A stretch of DNA of 43,210 bases from CAZAEL01 sp964484135 (lineage in GTDB: Bacteria > Elusimicrobiota > Elusimicrobia > FEN-1173): positions 1 through 43,210 of the forward strand of contig CAZAEL010000017.1 in the NCBI GenBank assembly GCA_964484135.1, in the 5' to 3' direction. Position numbers and translations under genes: made by a program. Of the stretch, positions 1-8,046 are shown one piece after another (position 1 is the first letter of the stretch; each line of letters starts with the position of its first letter). Under the pieces are notes generated by a model. The model saw only the letters and a list, made by a program, of their open reading frames with translations. It ran no database searches and was not told the DNA's origin.

Positions 1-18
1 GCCACTTGTGACCGCCTT

Positions 19-3000
19 TTAAAACTGGATCACCAGGCTGCTGTTGATCTCGATGGTGATCAGGTTCTCGTCCCTCTTCTCCCGGTTCTTGACCACGCTG
101 CTCCCGCCGCCGAAGGAGAGCCGGAAGTTCTGGGAGATTTCGTATTCCCCCGTCACGCTGGCCGTGTACACGTCCGTGTTGTCCCGTTCCACGTTGAGCG
201 TGGACTTCTTGTGCTCGTAGGTCAGGCCCGAATCCAGCAAGAACCGGTTGATGTTGCCGAAGACCTTGCGGGTGAAGGGGAAACGGAACCCCTTGGGGTA
301 AGCCTTGTCGAAACGGGTCTTGAGGCCGTAGGCGTGGGTGGTCAGGTCCTGGAGGCTCTTGCCGGCGCCGTCCCGGGCGCGGTCGGTCTTGAAGGACGCG
401 CTGGGGGTGAAACGCCAGGCGCCGAAGGTCATGCCGACCTGGCCCGAATGGCTGAACCCCTCCCCCTCCTTGTTGAGGAGGTCCGTGCGCAGGTCGCGGT
501 CCAGGTTGTTGTTCCGGCCGTAGCTGAGGAAAAAATCGAACCGCCTCCACAGGGTGAAACGGTAGTCCCCGCCCAGGCTCTCCTCCTCCGTGAACTGCAC
601 CTTGAACATCTCGGTCTCCTTGCGGTTGGTCCTCAGGTTCACCTGGGAATTCCCCATCCAGCGGTGCAGGAAGAAGAATTTCTCCGTGTCCCGCAGGGAG
701 AAGATGAGGTCCGGCCAGATGCGGGTGACGCTGTCGCGGAGGGTGTCCGTGGTTTCCGTGTGCTCGTCCGTGTTGGTGACCGTGGCCGTCAGGGTGAAGG
801 TTTTGACCGGCTGAAGGAAACGGGGCGGGGAGATCCAGTCCAGGGGGCTCCAATTGCCGCTGGACCTCAGGGTGTTCCGCAGGGTGAGCTGTTTCCGCCG
901 GACGTTCTTGTTCCGGGGCGTCAGGGGCGGCAGGAGCACGTACAGGGGCCGCCCGTCCGCCCGCTTGAACCGCTTGATCTGGACCACCTCGATCCTGCGC
1001 CAGTCCGTGAACTCCCGTTCCACGTTCTCGTACGTGTCGCCGTCCTGCATCCGGAAACTGTTGTTGACGCTGAAGGACTGGGTGGGCCTGAAGTTCGGCA
1101 GCAGTTCCCGCGCCGCGAAGGTCCAGGAGGCCTCCCCGTCCCCGCTGCGGTCCACGGTCTTGAAATCGAAGGCCGTGGGGGAGGAGACCGTCGGCAGGTT
1201 GTTGGTCTCCGTGCCGGCGTTGGTGTAGCTGAGGCGGGGCTCCAGCCAGCGCAGCAGGCGCCAGGACGCCGTGAGGCCGACGGTCTGGGACAGGGACTTG
1301 TCGTAATCCCGCGTCTTCTCGAAGTCCGGCGCCAAGGCCAGGTCGTCCCGGGTGAAGCGGCGCTGTTCCCGCACTTTCTTCAGGGAATAGCTCGGGCCGA
1401 TGTTGAAGCCGTCCCAGGGCGTGAAGCTCGCCCGCCCCCCCCAGTCGTCCGTGATCTCCAGCGTGCGCACGTTGGAAAAGATCGCGTTCCGTTGGTCCTG
1501 CAGGCTGGCCGTGGACACCGCCAGCTCCTCCAGTTTTTTCTCCGGGAAGAAAGACAGGAAGTAATTGGTCCGGCGGTAGGTCAGGGACACGCTTTCCGGC
1601 AGGGGCCGGAACGCGAAGAAACGTCCGGGGAGAAGGTCCAGCCGCCAGGGCGTGGAGTAATCCAGGGACCCCGAATAGGTGTCCTTGTCGTCCGTCCGCC
1701 GCAGGAGGGTGGATTCGGTGATGGACTTGTCGTACCCGAAACCGAGGCGCGGCAGGAACGGCAGGACCAGCTCCCCCCTTCCCGATCCGGTGCGGCTTTC
1801 CACCCGCCCCTCTTCCAGGACCGAAACCAGGCCGGACTCCCCGGTCCGGACCGCCGCCGGCGTGACGGTCTCGGAGCGGCTGCCGCTGAAGCTCAAGGGA
1901 AGCATCTGGAGGCGGTTAAAATTCAGGTACCCGGACTCTTCCGTCTTGTCCTGGTTGGTGATGGCGGAGGTGAGGGTCTGGAAATTGCGGTCCACCTCCC
2001 GGAACTTCCCGCCGAAGGACCCCCAGTTGGCCCAGGTGAAGTCCGCGCCGAAACGCCGGGCGTTGCCCCGCTTTTTCCGCTCCTTGTCCAGGTGGATCTC
2101 GTTGACCCAGAGCTCGCTGGAGATGGGCGCGCCCGTCCCGTTCCGCACCCCGATCTTGATCTGCCCCACGTTGGTGAAACTGGGGCTGCCCGCCACCCGC
2201 CGGCCGGCCGTGGCCCGCAGGGGGCGGAGTTCGTCCGGGATGCCGTCGTCGTTCCGGTCCACCAGGTCCGCCCCCTCCAGGACCCAGGTCCCCTGGTGCT
2301 CGGGTCCGATGGGGACGGAATATTCGAAGTAATCCGTCTCCGAACCCAGCTGCACGAAAAGGGTCTCCCCGACCGCGGCGGTTTCCGGCGCCTGGACGAA
2401 GAAGCGGAACCGCTTGTGCTTGGAAAAGTCCCGCGCCGGGTTATACACCACCTTGGTGGAGGCGGTGGACCCGGCCGGCAGGTCGAAGAGGAGGTCCAGG
2501 GCCTGCTCGCGGCGGCGGTCCCCGGTCTGGTCCTTGTACAGGTCGTCGAAATCCGGGTTGCCCGCCAGGGAGCGGTAGCTGGGGTCGTCGATGTTGTTGA
2601 TGGCGGTGACGGTCATGGAGGACCCGCCCACGGTCACGGCCCGCTCCCAGCGGTTCCCCACGAAGGACACCTTGCCCAGGCGGATGAAGCCGGAACGGTT
2701 CTGCCCGATCAAGGTCACGCGGACCTGCTTGACGGCCTGGAAATTCGTCTCCTCCGCGGCCGAGATGTTCAGGGGCACCTGGATGAACCGCCACCCGGTG
2801 AAGCCCAGGTCGCCGCGGGGGTCCTCGCGCCGGTTCTGCGGGTCGATCATTTTGATGTCCGAGGAGGTCGGCGCGTCGGACAGCCTGAAGAGCGGGAAGG
2901 CCCGGGGCGTGAGGTCGCTGAAGTCCTTGGTCCCGTCCGCGTCCAGGTCCTCGGTGTCGATGCGTCCGTTGCCCGCGCCCACGCGGACCTGGGAATCGTC

Positions 3001-5490
3001 GCCGGTGCCCCGCAGTCCGTCCGGGCCCGGGTCGTTGTAGTTCCAGCCCTCGTCCTCGCCCGTGTTCAGGTTCCCGTCGCTGTTCAGGTCCTCGGTGTCC
3101 AGGTTTCCGTCCCCGTCCGCGTCCTCGTTGAACTGCCCCGCGTCCACGATCATGTCCATGCCCTGGCCCGCGTCCCCCGCGCCCTGGATCCAGACCTCCA
3201 TGAACAATTTCTTGGAAAAGTCCCGCCCCGCGACGGAGAGGGGCTGGACCAGGGAGGCCTGTTCCGGCTGGGAGGGGTTCCCCGGGAGGCTCGCCAGGCC
3301 GTATTGCATCCCCAGGACTTTCTGGGTCTCTCCTTCCCGGGCCTGCGACTGGGGGTTGATGTCGTTGAGGCTCAGTTCCTCATCGCTCACGGCCAAGGCC
3401 GCGGGCCGGGTGATGCCGCCGCCCGTGGGGTTGGCGCCGTGGGCCCAAAAGTCCACGTCCATGATGGCCTGCTCCTCCTGCTTGATGCCTTCCATGGAGT
3501 CCACCAGGGCCTTCCCGAACAGGTTGGGGTTCTCCACGGAACGGGCCACCTCCCCGGACAGGCTCATGGTCAGGGGGACGAGGGGCACCTGCACGCTGTC
3601 CACCCGGCCGTCCGCCTCGTACACCAGCAGGCTCGACGGGGTGGAACGGACCTCCGGCAGGAGGGCCGGCTTCGGGGCGAAGGTGTAAAGCAGGGTGGAG
3701 CCCAGGAAAAGCTTGTTCGGGACCGGGGTGAACTCGGTGCGGGCGCCCACCAGGGTCTGTCCCAGCTGGCCGCCGAAGGGCGCGAATTCGTAGGTGACCT
3801 CGATCTGGGTGGTTTCGTCGATCTCGTCCTCCTTGAAGAAGGTGAGGAACCCGGAGTCGTAGTCGATGAAATAGTCCACGTCCCGCGTCAGCAGGCGCCC
3901 GTTCAGGAGCACCCGTTCGCTGCCCAGCACGATGTTGGGCTTGATCAAATAGGACCTGAGGCGGTACCGGTATTCCAAGAGGAAGGTGAACTTGTGGGCC
4001 GGCGTGGGGGCGTAGAGCTCGTTGTCCGCCGCCCGGAGCGGCGGGGCGATGTTGAAGGTGCCCACGTCCGGGTCCACCTCCAGGTTGTCGGGGTAACGCA
4101 GCGTGGAGCCGTCCGTGAGCGTCACCGCGGTGTCGTTGCGGTTCAGGTCGATGGTCCGCAAGATGAAATTCCCGCGGCCGTTGTCCCGCACGATCTTGTT
4201 GCGGCCGATGGAATAGAACGTCTTCAACTCCCGGCGGTACCCGACCTCCGTGCCCGAGGAGGCCGTGACCAGCGGCAGGTCGTTTTCGGTCTTGATCAGC
4301 TTCAGCCGCCCGGCGGTGCCCAGCTCCGACAGCTTGCGGCCGTCCGCCAGGGTGTAATCCACCGCGATCACCGCGTTCTGGGCCTGGGGGCTGCGGAAAT
4401 TGATGATGCCGCGGCCGTAGTCCACGGTGTAGTCCTGGCCGGGCTTGAGCAGGTCGAAGTCCCCGGTGTACGCGGAAGACGGGGCCGCGAAGTCCTCCAC
4501 CGTCATGTCCTGCCGGGTGCTGGGGGTATCGTTGGTCCCGACGCGGTCGTCTATCCAGACTTCCTCGGTGCCGGCCTGCAGGGGCAGGTGGCTCCCGTCG
4601 AAAGCCATCTGATAGTAGCGCCGCCGGATGTAGGAGGTGTCCGAGATCTCCTTGCGCTCGAACTGGGTGTTGCCGTTGAACCGCTTGGTCTCGGTCACGC
4701 CCTTGGTCCGGCTCCCGATGGCCATGAGCTCCGCGCGCTTGTACTTCAGGCGGGTCCGGATGCCGAAGAGCTGCTTGGAATAGGACACGAACTCGGTGGA
4801 GGGCAGGGACAGGGTGATGTCGCCGAAGGCCGCCTCCTGGACCACCTCCTCCGGGTCCCCCTGGTACACCACGGAGATGTCCCGTTTGTCCTCCTTGGTG
4901 TCGTCGAAGTCCACGTTCACCGTGATCTTGCGCCCGACCTTGCCCTTGATGCGGACCTGCAGTTCCTGCTTCATCTCGAAGTCCCGCTGCTTCTGCTGCA
5001 CGCCCAGCTCCTTGGCGCGTTTGGCGCTCTTCCGGCGCGTCTCCTTGAGCTTGAGGGCGATGAGCTTCCGTCCGGAGATGCTCAGGCCGGACTCATAGGG
5101 CAATTCCACGGCGAAGCCCGGCTCCGGCACCGGGGGCTGGACCGGCTCCGGCGAGACCGCCGCGGCCGGCGGGGGCGCCTCCTCGCCCGGGTCCCGCCCC
5201 TTTTCCACCGCTTCCCGGGCCCGGTTCCATCGCTCCTGGTCGAAATGGAACGCCTCCTCCGGCGCGGGCGTCTCCGGAAGGGCCGGGGGTTCGATCAGGC
5301 CGATCTCCTGCTCCGGCGAGGAATCGGACAGGCGGTAATCGGCCCACGCGGGCAGGAAAGAATTCCCGACGAGGAGGCCGACGAGGAGGGGCGAAAGGGA
5401 TCTTCGGAGCCGCGGGAACGGACGGCGGGCGGCCAAGGCAGGGGATGCCGCGGAAAAGGACGGGGACCCGCTGATTTTCACAAGAGGCAT
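19..5490 (-). CDS. sprA: SprA-family outer-membrane translocon protein (type IX secretion-like)
   Basis: About 1823 residues. The frame is open further upstream to a TTG at 5772, but the ATG at 5490 has a GGGAGAGAGA ribosome site about 10 bases before it and begins a signal peptide: basic residues to 30, hydrophobic core 31-49, likely cleavage after AWA at 50. A Pro-rich linker (about 65-125) is followed by SprA_N-type sequence with repeated extracellular-strand motifs such as DYTVDYGRGIINF and DVDYFIDYDSGFLTFF. The SprA-typical segments WVNEIHLDKERKKRG (about 1127) and DYFEYSVPI are present, and the protein ends in a beta-strand with terminal Phe, as outer-membrane barrels do. Residues about 785-855 hold several Asp-rich loops like calcium sites. 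In Bacteroidota, SprA is the roughly 2400-residue T9SS outer-membrane pore; this copy is shorter. The PorV-like gene and sorting-domain protease nearby support a secretion role. The family call is strong; function in secretion is inferred. Confidence 0.85.
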   Translation of the reverse strand: MPLVKISGSPSFSAASPALAARRPFPRLRRSLSPLLVGLLVGNSFLPAWADYRLSDSSPEQEIGLIEPPALPETPAPEEAFHFDQERWNRAREAVEKGRDPGEEAPPPAAAVSPEPVQPPVPEPGFAVELPYESGLSISGRKLIALKLKETRRKSAKRAKELGVQQKQRDFEMKQELQVRIKGKVGRKITVNVDFDDTKEDKRDISVVYQGDPEEVVQEAAFGDITLSLPSTEFVSYSKQLFGIRTRLKYKRAELMAIGSRTKGVTETKRFNGNTQFERKEISDTSYIRRRYYQMAFDGSHLPLQAGTEEVWIDDRVGTNDTPSTRQDMTVEDFAAPSSAYTGDFDLLKPGQDYTVDYGRGIINFRSPQAQNAVIAVDYTLADGRKLSELGTAGRLKLIKTENDLPLVTASSGTEVGYRRELKTFYSIGRNKIVRDNGRGNFILRTIDLNRNDTAVTLTDGSTLRYPDNLEVDPDVGTFNIAPPLRAADNELYAPTPAHKFTFLLEYRYRLRSYLIKPNIVLGSERVLLNGRLLTRDVDYFIDYDSGFLTFFKEDEIDETTQIEVTYEFAPFGGQLGQTLVGARTEFTPVPNKLFLGSTLLYTFAPKPALLPEVRSTPSSLLVYEADGRVDSVQVPLVPLTMSLSGEVARSVENPNLFGKALVDSMEGIKQEEQAIMDVDFWAHGANPTGGGITRPAALAVSDEELSLNDINPQSQAREGETQKVLGMQYGLASLPGNPSQPEQASLVQPLSVAGRDFSKKLFMEVWIQGAGDAGQGMDMIVDAGQFNEDADGDGNLDTEDLNSDGNLNTGEDEGWNYNDPGPDGLRGTGDDSQVRVGAGNGRIDTEDLDADGTKDFSDLTPRAFPLFRLSDAPTSSDIKMIDPQNRREDPRGDLGFTGWRFIQVPLNISAAEETNFQAVKQVRVTLIGQNRSGFIRLGKVSFVGNRWERAVTVGGSSMTVTAINNIDDPSYRSLAGNPDFDDLYKDQTGDRRREQALDLLFDLPAGSTASTKVVYNPARDFSKHKRFRFFVQAPETAAVGETLFVQLGSETDYFEYSVPIGPEHQGTWVLEGADLVDRNDDGIPDELRPLRATAGRRVAGSPSFTNVGQIKIGVRNGTGAPISSELWVNEIHLDKERKKRGNARRFGADFTWANWGSFGGKFREVDRNFQTLTSAITNQDKTEESGYLNFNRLQMLPLSFSGSRSETVTPAAVRTGESGLVSVLEEGRVESRTGSGRGELVLPFLPRLGFGYDKSITESTLLRRTDDKDTYSGSLDYSTPWRLDLLPGRFFAFRPLPESVSLTYRRTNYFLSFFPEKKLEELAVSTASLQDQRNAIFSNVRTLEITDDWGGRASFTPWDGFNIGPSYSLKKVREQRRFTRDDLALAPDFEKTRDYDKSLSQTVGLTASWRLLRWLEPRLSYTNAGTETNNLPTVSSPTAFDFKTVDRSGDGEASWTFAARELLPNFRPTQSFSVNNSFRMQDGDTYENVEREFTDWRRIEVVQIKRFKRADGRPLYVLLPPLTPRNKNVRRKQLTLRNTLRSSGNWSPLDWISPPRFLQPVKTFTLTATVTNTDEHTETTDTLRDSVTRIWPDLIFSLRDTEKFFFLHRWMGNSQVNLRTNRKETEMFKVQFTEEESLGGDYRFTLWRRFDFFLSYGRNNNLDRDLRTDLLNKEGEGFSHSGQVGMTFGAWRFTPSASFKTDRARDGAGKSLQDLTTHAYGLKTRFDKAYPKGFRFPFTRKVFGNINRFLLDSGLTYEHKKSTLNVERDNTDVYTASVTGEYEISQNFRLSFGGGSSVVKNREKRDENLITIEINSSLVIQF

Positions 5491-5615
5491 TTTACCAGTT
5501 CTCTCTCCCGGCACAAACAAGGAGGGGCCGCCGTCCGGAAGGGCGTTGCGCGCCCTTTCCGCAAGGGGAATCGTCGTTTCGGCGGCCCAGCCGCCCTGGA
5601 TCGTTGCACGTGTTA

Positions 5616-5631
5616 CGTGACACGTGTCACG
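5616..5631. promoter_or_regulatory. Perfect 16-bp palindrome, CRP/FNR-family-like operator
   Basis: The sequence CGTGACACGTGTCACG is its own reverse complement. It fits the GTGA-N6-TCAC layout of CRP-type sites (known consensus TGTGA-N6-TCACA). An overlapping inverted repeat, CACGTGT at 5607-5613 and ACACGTG at 5620-5626, lies on its left side, so two regulator footprints are possible. It sits between the divergent sprA and lptF genes. Binding by a CRP-like regulator is inferred from the motif only. Confidence 0.5.
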
Positions 5632-5748
5632 GTCTTTAGGCCTGCGGCTTTGCGTCCTTGCCTTTCGGACAAGTTTGCCCCTCCTCCCGCAACACGCGGA
5701 AAGGAGGAACCCCCCGCCCGGCAAAGCGCCGGGAAGGCGGTTTTTGTC

Positions 5749-5770
5749 GTTTTGTTTGTATCTACAAAAC
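5749..5770. repeat. Inverted repeat near the putative sprA transcription start
   Basis: Arms GTTTTGT (5749-5755) and ACAAAAC (5764-5770) are separated by 8 bases. They lie directly downstream of the putative minus-strand -10 at 5772-5777, where an operator or a 5'-end hairpin could sit. The AT-rich composition stands out from the surrounding GC-rich sequence. Confidence 0.35.
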
Positions 5771-5771
5771 A

Positions 5772-5800
5772 AGCTTACCCCGCTCCCCCCGCCCTGTCAA
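5772..5800 (-). promoter_or_regulatory. Possible promoter of sprA
   Basis: On the minus strand a perfect TTGACA (5795-5800) is followed after 17 bases by TAAGCT (5772-5777), which matches the -10 consensus at only three positions. Transcription would start near 5765, giving a leader of about 275 bases that contains the 5616-5631 palindrome. The -35 is strong and the -10 is weak. Confidence 0.35.
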
Positions 5801-5826
5801 TAGAGCCCCCAAAGGGAAAGAATTTA

Positions 5827-5832
5827 TATAAT
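5827..5832 (+). promoter_or_regulatory. Consensus -10 box immediately upstream of lptF
   Basis: A perfect TATAAT ends 6 bases before the lptF ATG, so the expected start point (about 5838-5840) coincides with the start codon. This suggests a leaderless or near-leaderless lptF mRNA. No good -35 is visible at the expected distance, and there is no good ribosome-binding site. Confidence 0.4.
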
Positions 5833-5838
5833 GGGGCG

Positions 5839-6918
5839 ATGATTCTGGCCCGGTACCTTCTGAAACAGTTCTTCCCCCCCTTCCTGTTCGGGCTGGCCCT
5901 CTTTTCCGGCGTTCTCCTGCTGGACCGGGTCTTCGACCTGGTGGACCTCCTGGTCAACAAGGGGGTGTCCCTCGGGGTCTCGGCCAGGATGTTCCTGCTC
6001 TTCCTCCCCACGGTGCTGACCCTGACCATCCCCATGTCCATGCTGCTGGCCTGCCTCCTGACCTTCGGGCGCTTGTCCGAGGACAACGAGATCACCGCTT
6101 TGCGGGCCTCCGGGTTGTCCTTCGGCCAGATGCTCTGGCCCCCCCTGGTCATCGCCCTGCTGTTGTCCGCGGCCATGGCGCCCTTCAACGCGGTCCTGGC
6201 GCCCAGGGCCATGAACGCCTTCCGGAGCCTGTACCACGCCATCATCACGGCCGACCCCCTCGTCAAGATCGAGCCCCGCCGCTTCATCACCCTCCAGAAT
6301 GTCCGGCTCTACGCGCGGGAGACGGACCCCGCCCAGGCGGCCCTCAAGGACGTGACGCTCTACAACATCTCCTCCGACCGCTGGCAGCGCATCTACGCCC
6401 GGCGGGGCGTCGCCCAGGTGGACGCCCGCAGCCTCGTCCTGCGCCTGGAACAGGGCCAGCTGGAGCAATTTTCCTGGGAAAACCCGCTGGACGTGCTCCA
6501 CCTCAAGTTCAAGGACTACACCCTGGCCGTGCCTTTCGGCGGGGAGGCGGGCGGACGGGACCGGAGCTGGCGGGAACTCAGCGTGGCCCAGCTCCGCGAG
6601 GAGATCCGCCGGCGCAAGGCGGACGGCCTGTCCCCGGGCCCGGTGTCGGCGGAGATGCACCTTCGTTTCGCCATCGCGGCCTCGCCCCTGGCCCTGGCCC
6701 TCCTGGGCATCCCCCTGGGCATCGCCCTGGAAAAGGGCGGACGGGGCGTGGGGTTCGGCGCCTCCATCGGCGTGCTGTTCCTGTACTACCTCCTCCTCAT
6801 CTTCGGGCTGAACCTGGCGGAAAAGGACGCGCTGCCGGCCCTGCCGGCCCTGTGGCTGCCCAACCTGTTCATGGGCGCGGTGGGGCTCATCCTGTACCAC
6901 CGGCGGCTGAGGCGGTGA
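5839..6918 (+). CDS. lptF: LptF/LptG-family LPS export permease (first of pair)
   Basis: A 359-residue inner-membrane permease of the YjgP/YjgQ family. In the Lpt system LptF and LptG pair with the LptB ATPase to extract LPS and pass it to LptC. The layout is typical: N-terminal helices (about 11-120) with the motif LSEDNEITALRASGLSF in the cytoplasmic coupling region, a periplasmic beta-jellyroll region (about 140-245), then C-terminal helices beginning near MHLRFAIAASPLALALLGIPLG. The ATG at 5839 fits the family N-terminus (MILARYLLKQF). The frame stays open far upstream, antisense to sprA, which is a GC-rich shadow. A second family member follows after 39 bases. Assignment as LptF rather than LptG rests on gene order only. 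Confidence 0.87.
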   Translation: MILARYLLKQFFPPFLFGLALFSGVLLLDRVFDLVDLLVNKGVSLGVSARMFLLFLPTVLTLTIPMSMLLACLLTFGRLSEDNEITALRASGLSFGQMLWPPLVIALLLSAAMAPFNAVLAPRAMNAFRSLYHAIITADPLVKIEPRRFITLQNVRLYARETDPAQAALKDVTLYNISSDRWQRIYARRGVAQVDARSLVLRLEQGQLEQFSWENPLDVLHLKFKDYTLAVPFGGEAGGRDRSWRELSVAQLREEIRRRKADGLSPGPVSAEMHLRFAIAASPLALALLGIPLGIALEKGGRGVGFGASIGVLFLYYLLLIFGLNLAEKDALPALPALWLPNLFMGAVGLILYHRRLRR

Positions 6919-6957
6919 CCGTTCACCGAGACGGTTCCCATATTTGATCCTCTTTCT

Positions 6958-8043
6958 ATGAAAAAGATTTCCGGATATTTCTTAAAGGAATTTCTGAGGC
7001 CGTTGGTCTTCAGTTTTTGCGCCCTCTGCGTTCTGGTCCTGGTCTCGGAGCTCCTGGAACATCTGGACAAGTTCATCGCGGGCAAGGCCGGCCCCCGGCT
7101 GGTCGTGGAGTACCTGCTGTGCCTCCTGCCCCTGCGGGCCATGGAAATCCTGCCGGTGGCCGTGCTCCTGGCCACGCTGTTCTCCCTGGGGAACCTGTCG
7201 CGCCGCCAGGAAATCACCGCGGCCATGTCCGGCGGGCTCCACCCCTGGCTCTGCGTCAGGCCCCTGCTCCTCTGCGGCCTGGCCCTCAGCCTGGCGGGCC
7301 TGATCCTCAACGATTCCCTCGTGCCCGCCGCCACCCGGCGGGCCCGCGCCCTTTGGAAGCTGGAGATCCGCCATTTCGCCTCCCTCCGCCAGACCCGGTT
7401 CGACAACCTGACCGTGGCCGGGGCGGGAGGCGTTTTCTACGCCGTGGGGTCCCTGGACGCCGGGGAAAACCGCCTGGAAAACGTCCTGGTGGAATGGACC
7501 GAAGGGGGCGTGCCCCGGCGCCAGCTCCAGGCGCGCCGGGCGGATTGGGGACCGGACGGATGGGTTTTCCGGGAAGGGATCGAGCGGCGGTTCGGGGAGG
7601 ACGGGCTGGAGATCGGGGACCAAACGCCTTTCGCGGAGACGCGGGCGGACCTGAAGGAATCGCCGGAGGACCTCATCCCCAAGGAGCCGGACGCGGAGGA
7701 GATGAGCTACAAGCAATACAACCGCCACCTGCGCCGCCTGCGCATGCTGGGCGTGCCCACCCGGCGGCAGGAGGTGGACCTCCACCTGAAGCTGGCCTTC
7801 CCCTGGGCCAATTTCATCGTGCTGTTGTTGGGGATCCCCTTCGCCTTCCGCAAAACGGGCGGCAAAGCCAAGGCCGTGGGTTTGGCCCTGGGGGTGGCGT
7901 TCTTCTACATCGGGCTGATGCAGGTGGGGCGGGCGCTGGGCCAGAAGCCCTGGTGTTCCCCCCTGATGGGGGCCTGGCTGGCGAACCTGGTGTTCCTCGG
8001 GGCGGGAGGCGTCCTCTTTTTCAGGATGAAAAAACTGTCTTAA
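6958..8043 (+). CDS. lptG: LptF/LptG-family LPS export permease (second of pair)
   Basis: A 361-residue partner of the preceding gene with the same fold: N-terminal helices including the motif LSRRQEITAAMSGG (about residues 80-93), a periplasmic domain (about 135-250), and C-terminal helices from about 278 with FVILLLGIPFAFR-like sequence (written here as IVLLLGIPFAFR). It presumably forms the LptFG heterodimer that moves LPS out of the inner membrane. The start MKKISGYFLKEF aligns with the family, though the upstream ribosome site is poor, so translation may be coupled to lptF. It ends 3 bases from the end of the convergent M6 protease gene, with no terminator between them. No lptB, lptA or lptC lies in the window. 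Confidence 0.85.
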   Translation: MKKISGYFLKEFLRPLVFSFCALCVLVLVSELLEHLDKFIAGKAGPRLVVEYLLCLLPLRAMEILPVAVLLATLFSLGNLSRRQEITAAMSGGLHPWLCVRPLLLCGLALSLAGLILNDSLVPAATRRARALWKLEIRHFASLRQTRFDNLTVAGAGGVFYAVGSLDAGENRLENVLVEWTEGGVPRRQLQARRADWGPDGWVFREGIERRFGEDGLEIGDQTPFAETRADLKESPEDLIPKEPDAEEMSYKQYNRHLRRLRMLGVPTRRQEVDLHLKLAFPWANFIVLLLGIPFAFRKTGGKAKAVGLALGVAFFYIGLMQVGRALGQKPWCSPLMGAWLANLVFLGAGGVLFFRMKKLS

Positions 8044-8046
8044 AAG

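Larger units (their letters stand above)
5491..5838. other. Divergent intergenic region between sprA and lptF
   Basis: This 348-base stretch has no convincing gene. Frames that cross it are extensions of the flanking genes upstream of better-supported starts. It holds a 16-base perfect palindrome (5616-5631), an inverted repeat (5749-5770), a possible minus-strand promoter for sprA and a plus-strand TATAAT just before lptF. The sprA-proximal half also has GC-rich short inverted repeats, for example GGCGG/CCGCC around 5581-5595, with no T-tract. Confidence 0.7.

Noticed and set aside
5491..5772. N-terminal extension of sprA to a TTG
   Set aside because: The ATG at 5490 has a ribosome site and a signal peptide; the extension runs through the palindrome and promoter-like region.
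211..5838. Very long plus-strand open frame upstream of lptF
   Set aside because: It is antisense to sprA with low-complexity Gly/Val/Pro/Arg-rich translation, a high-GC shadow; the real lptF begins at 5839.
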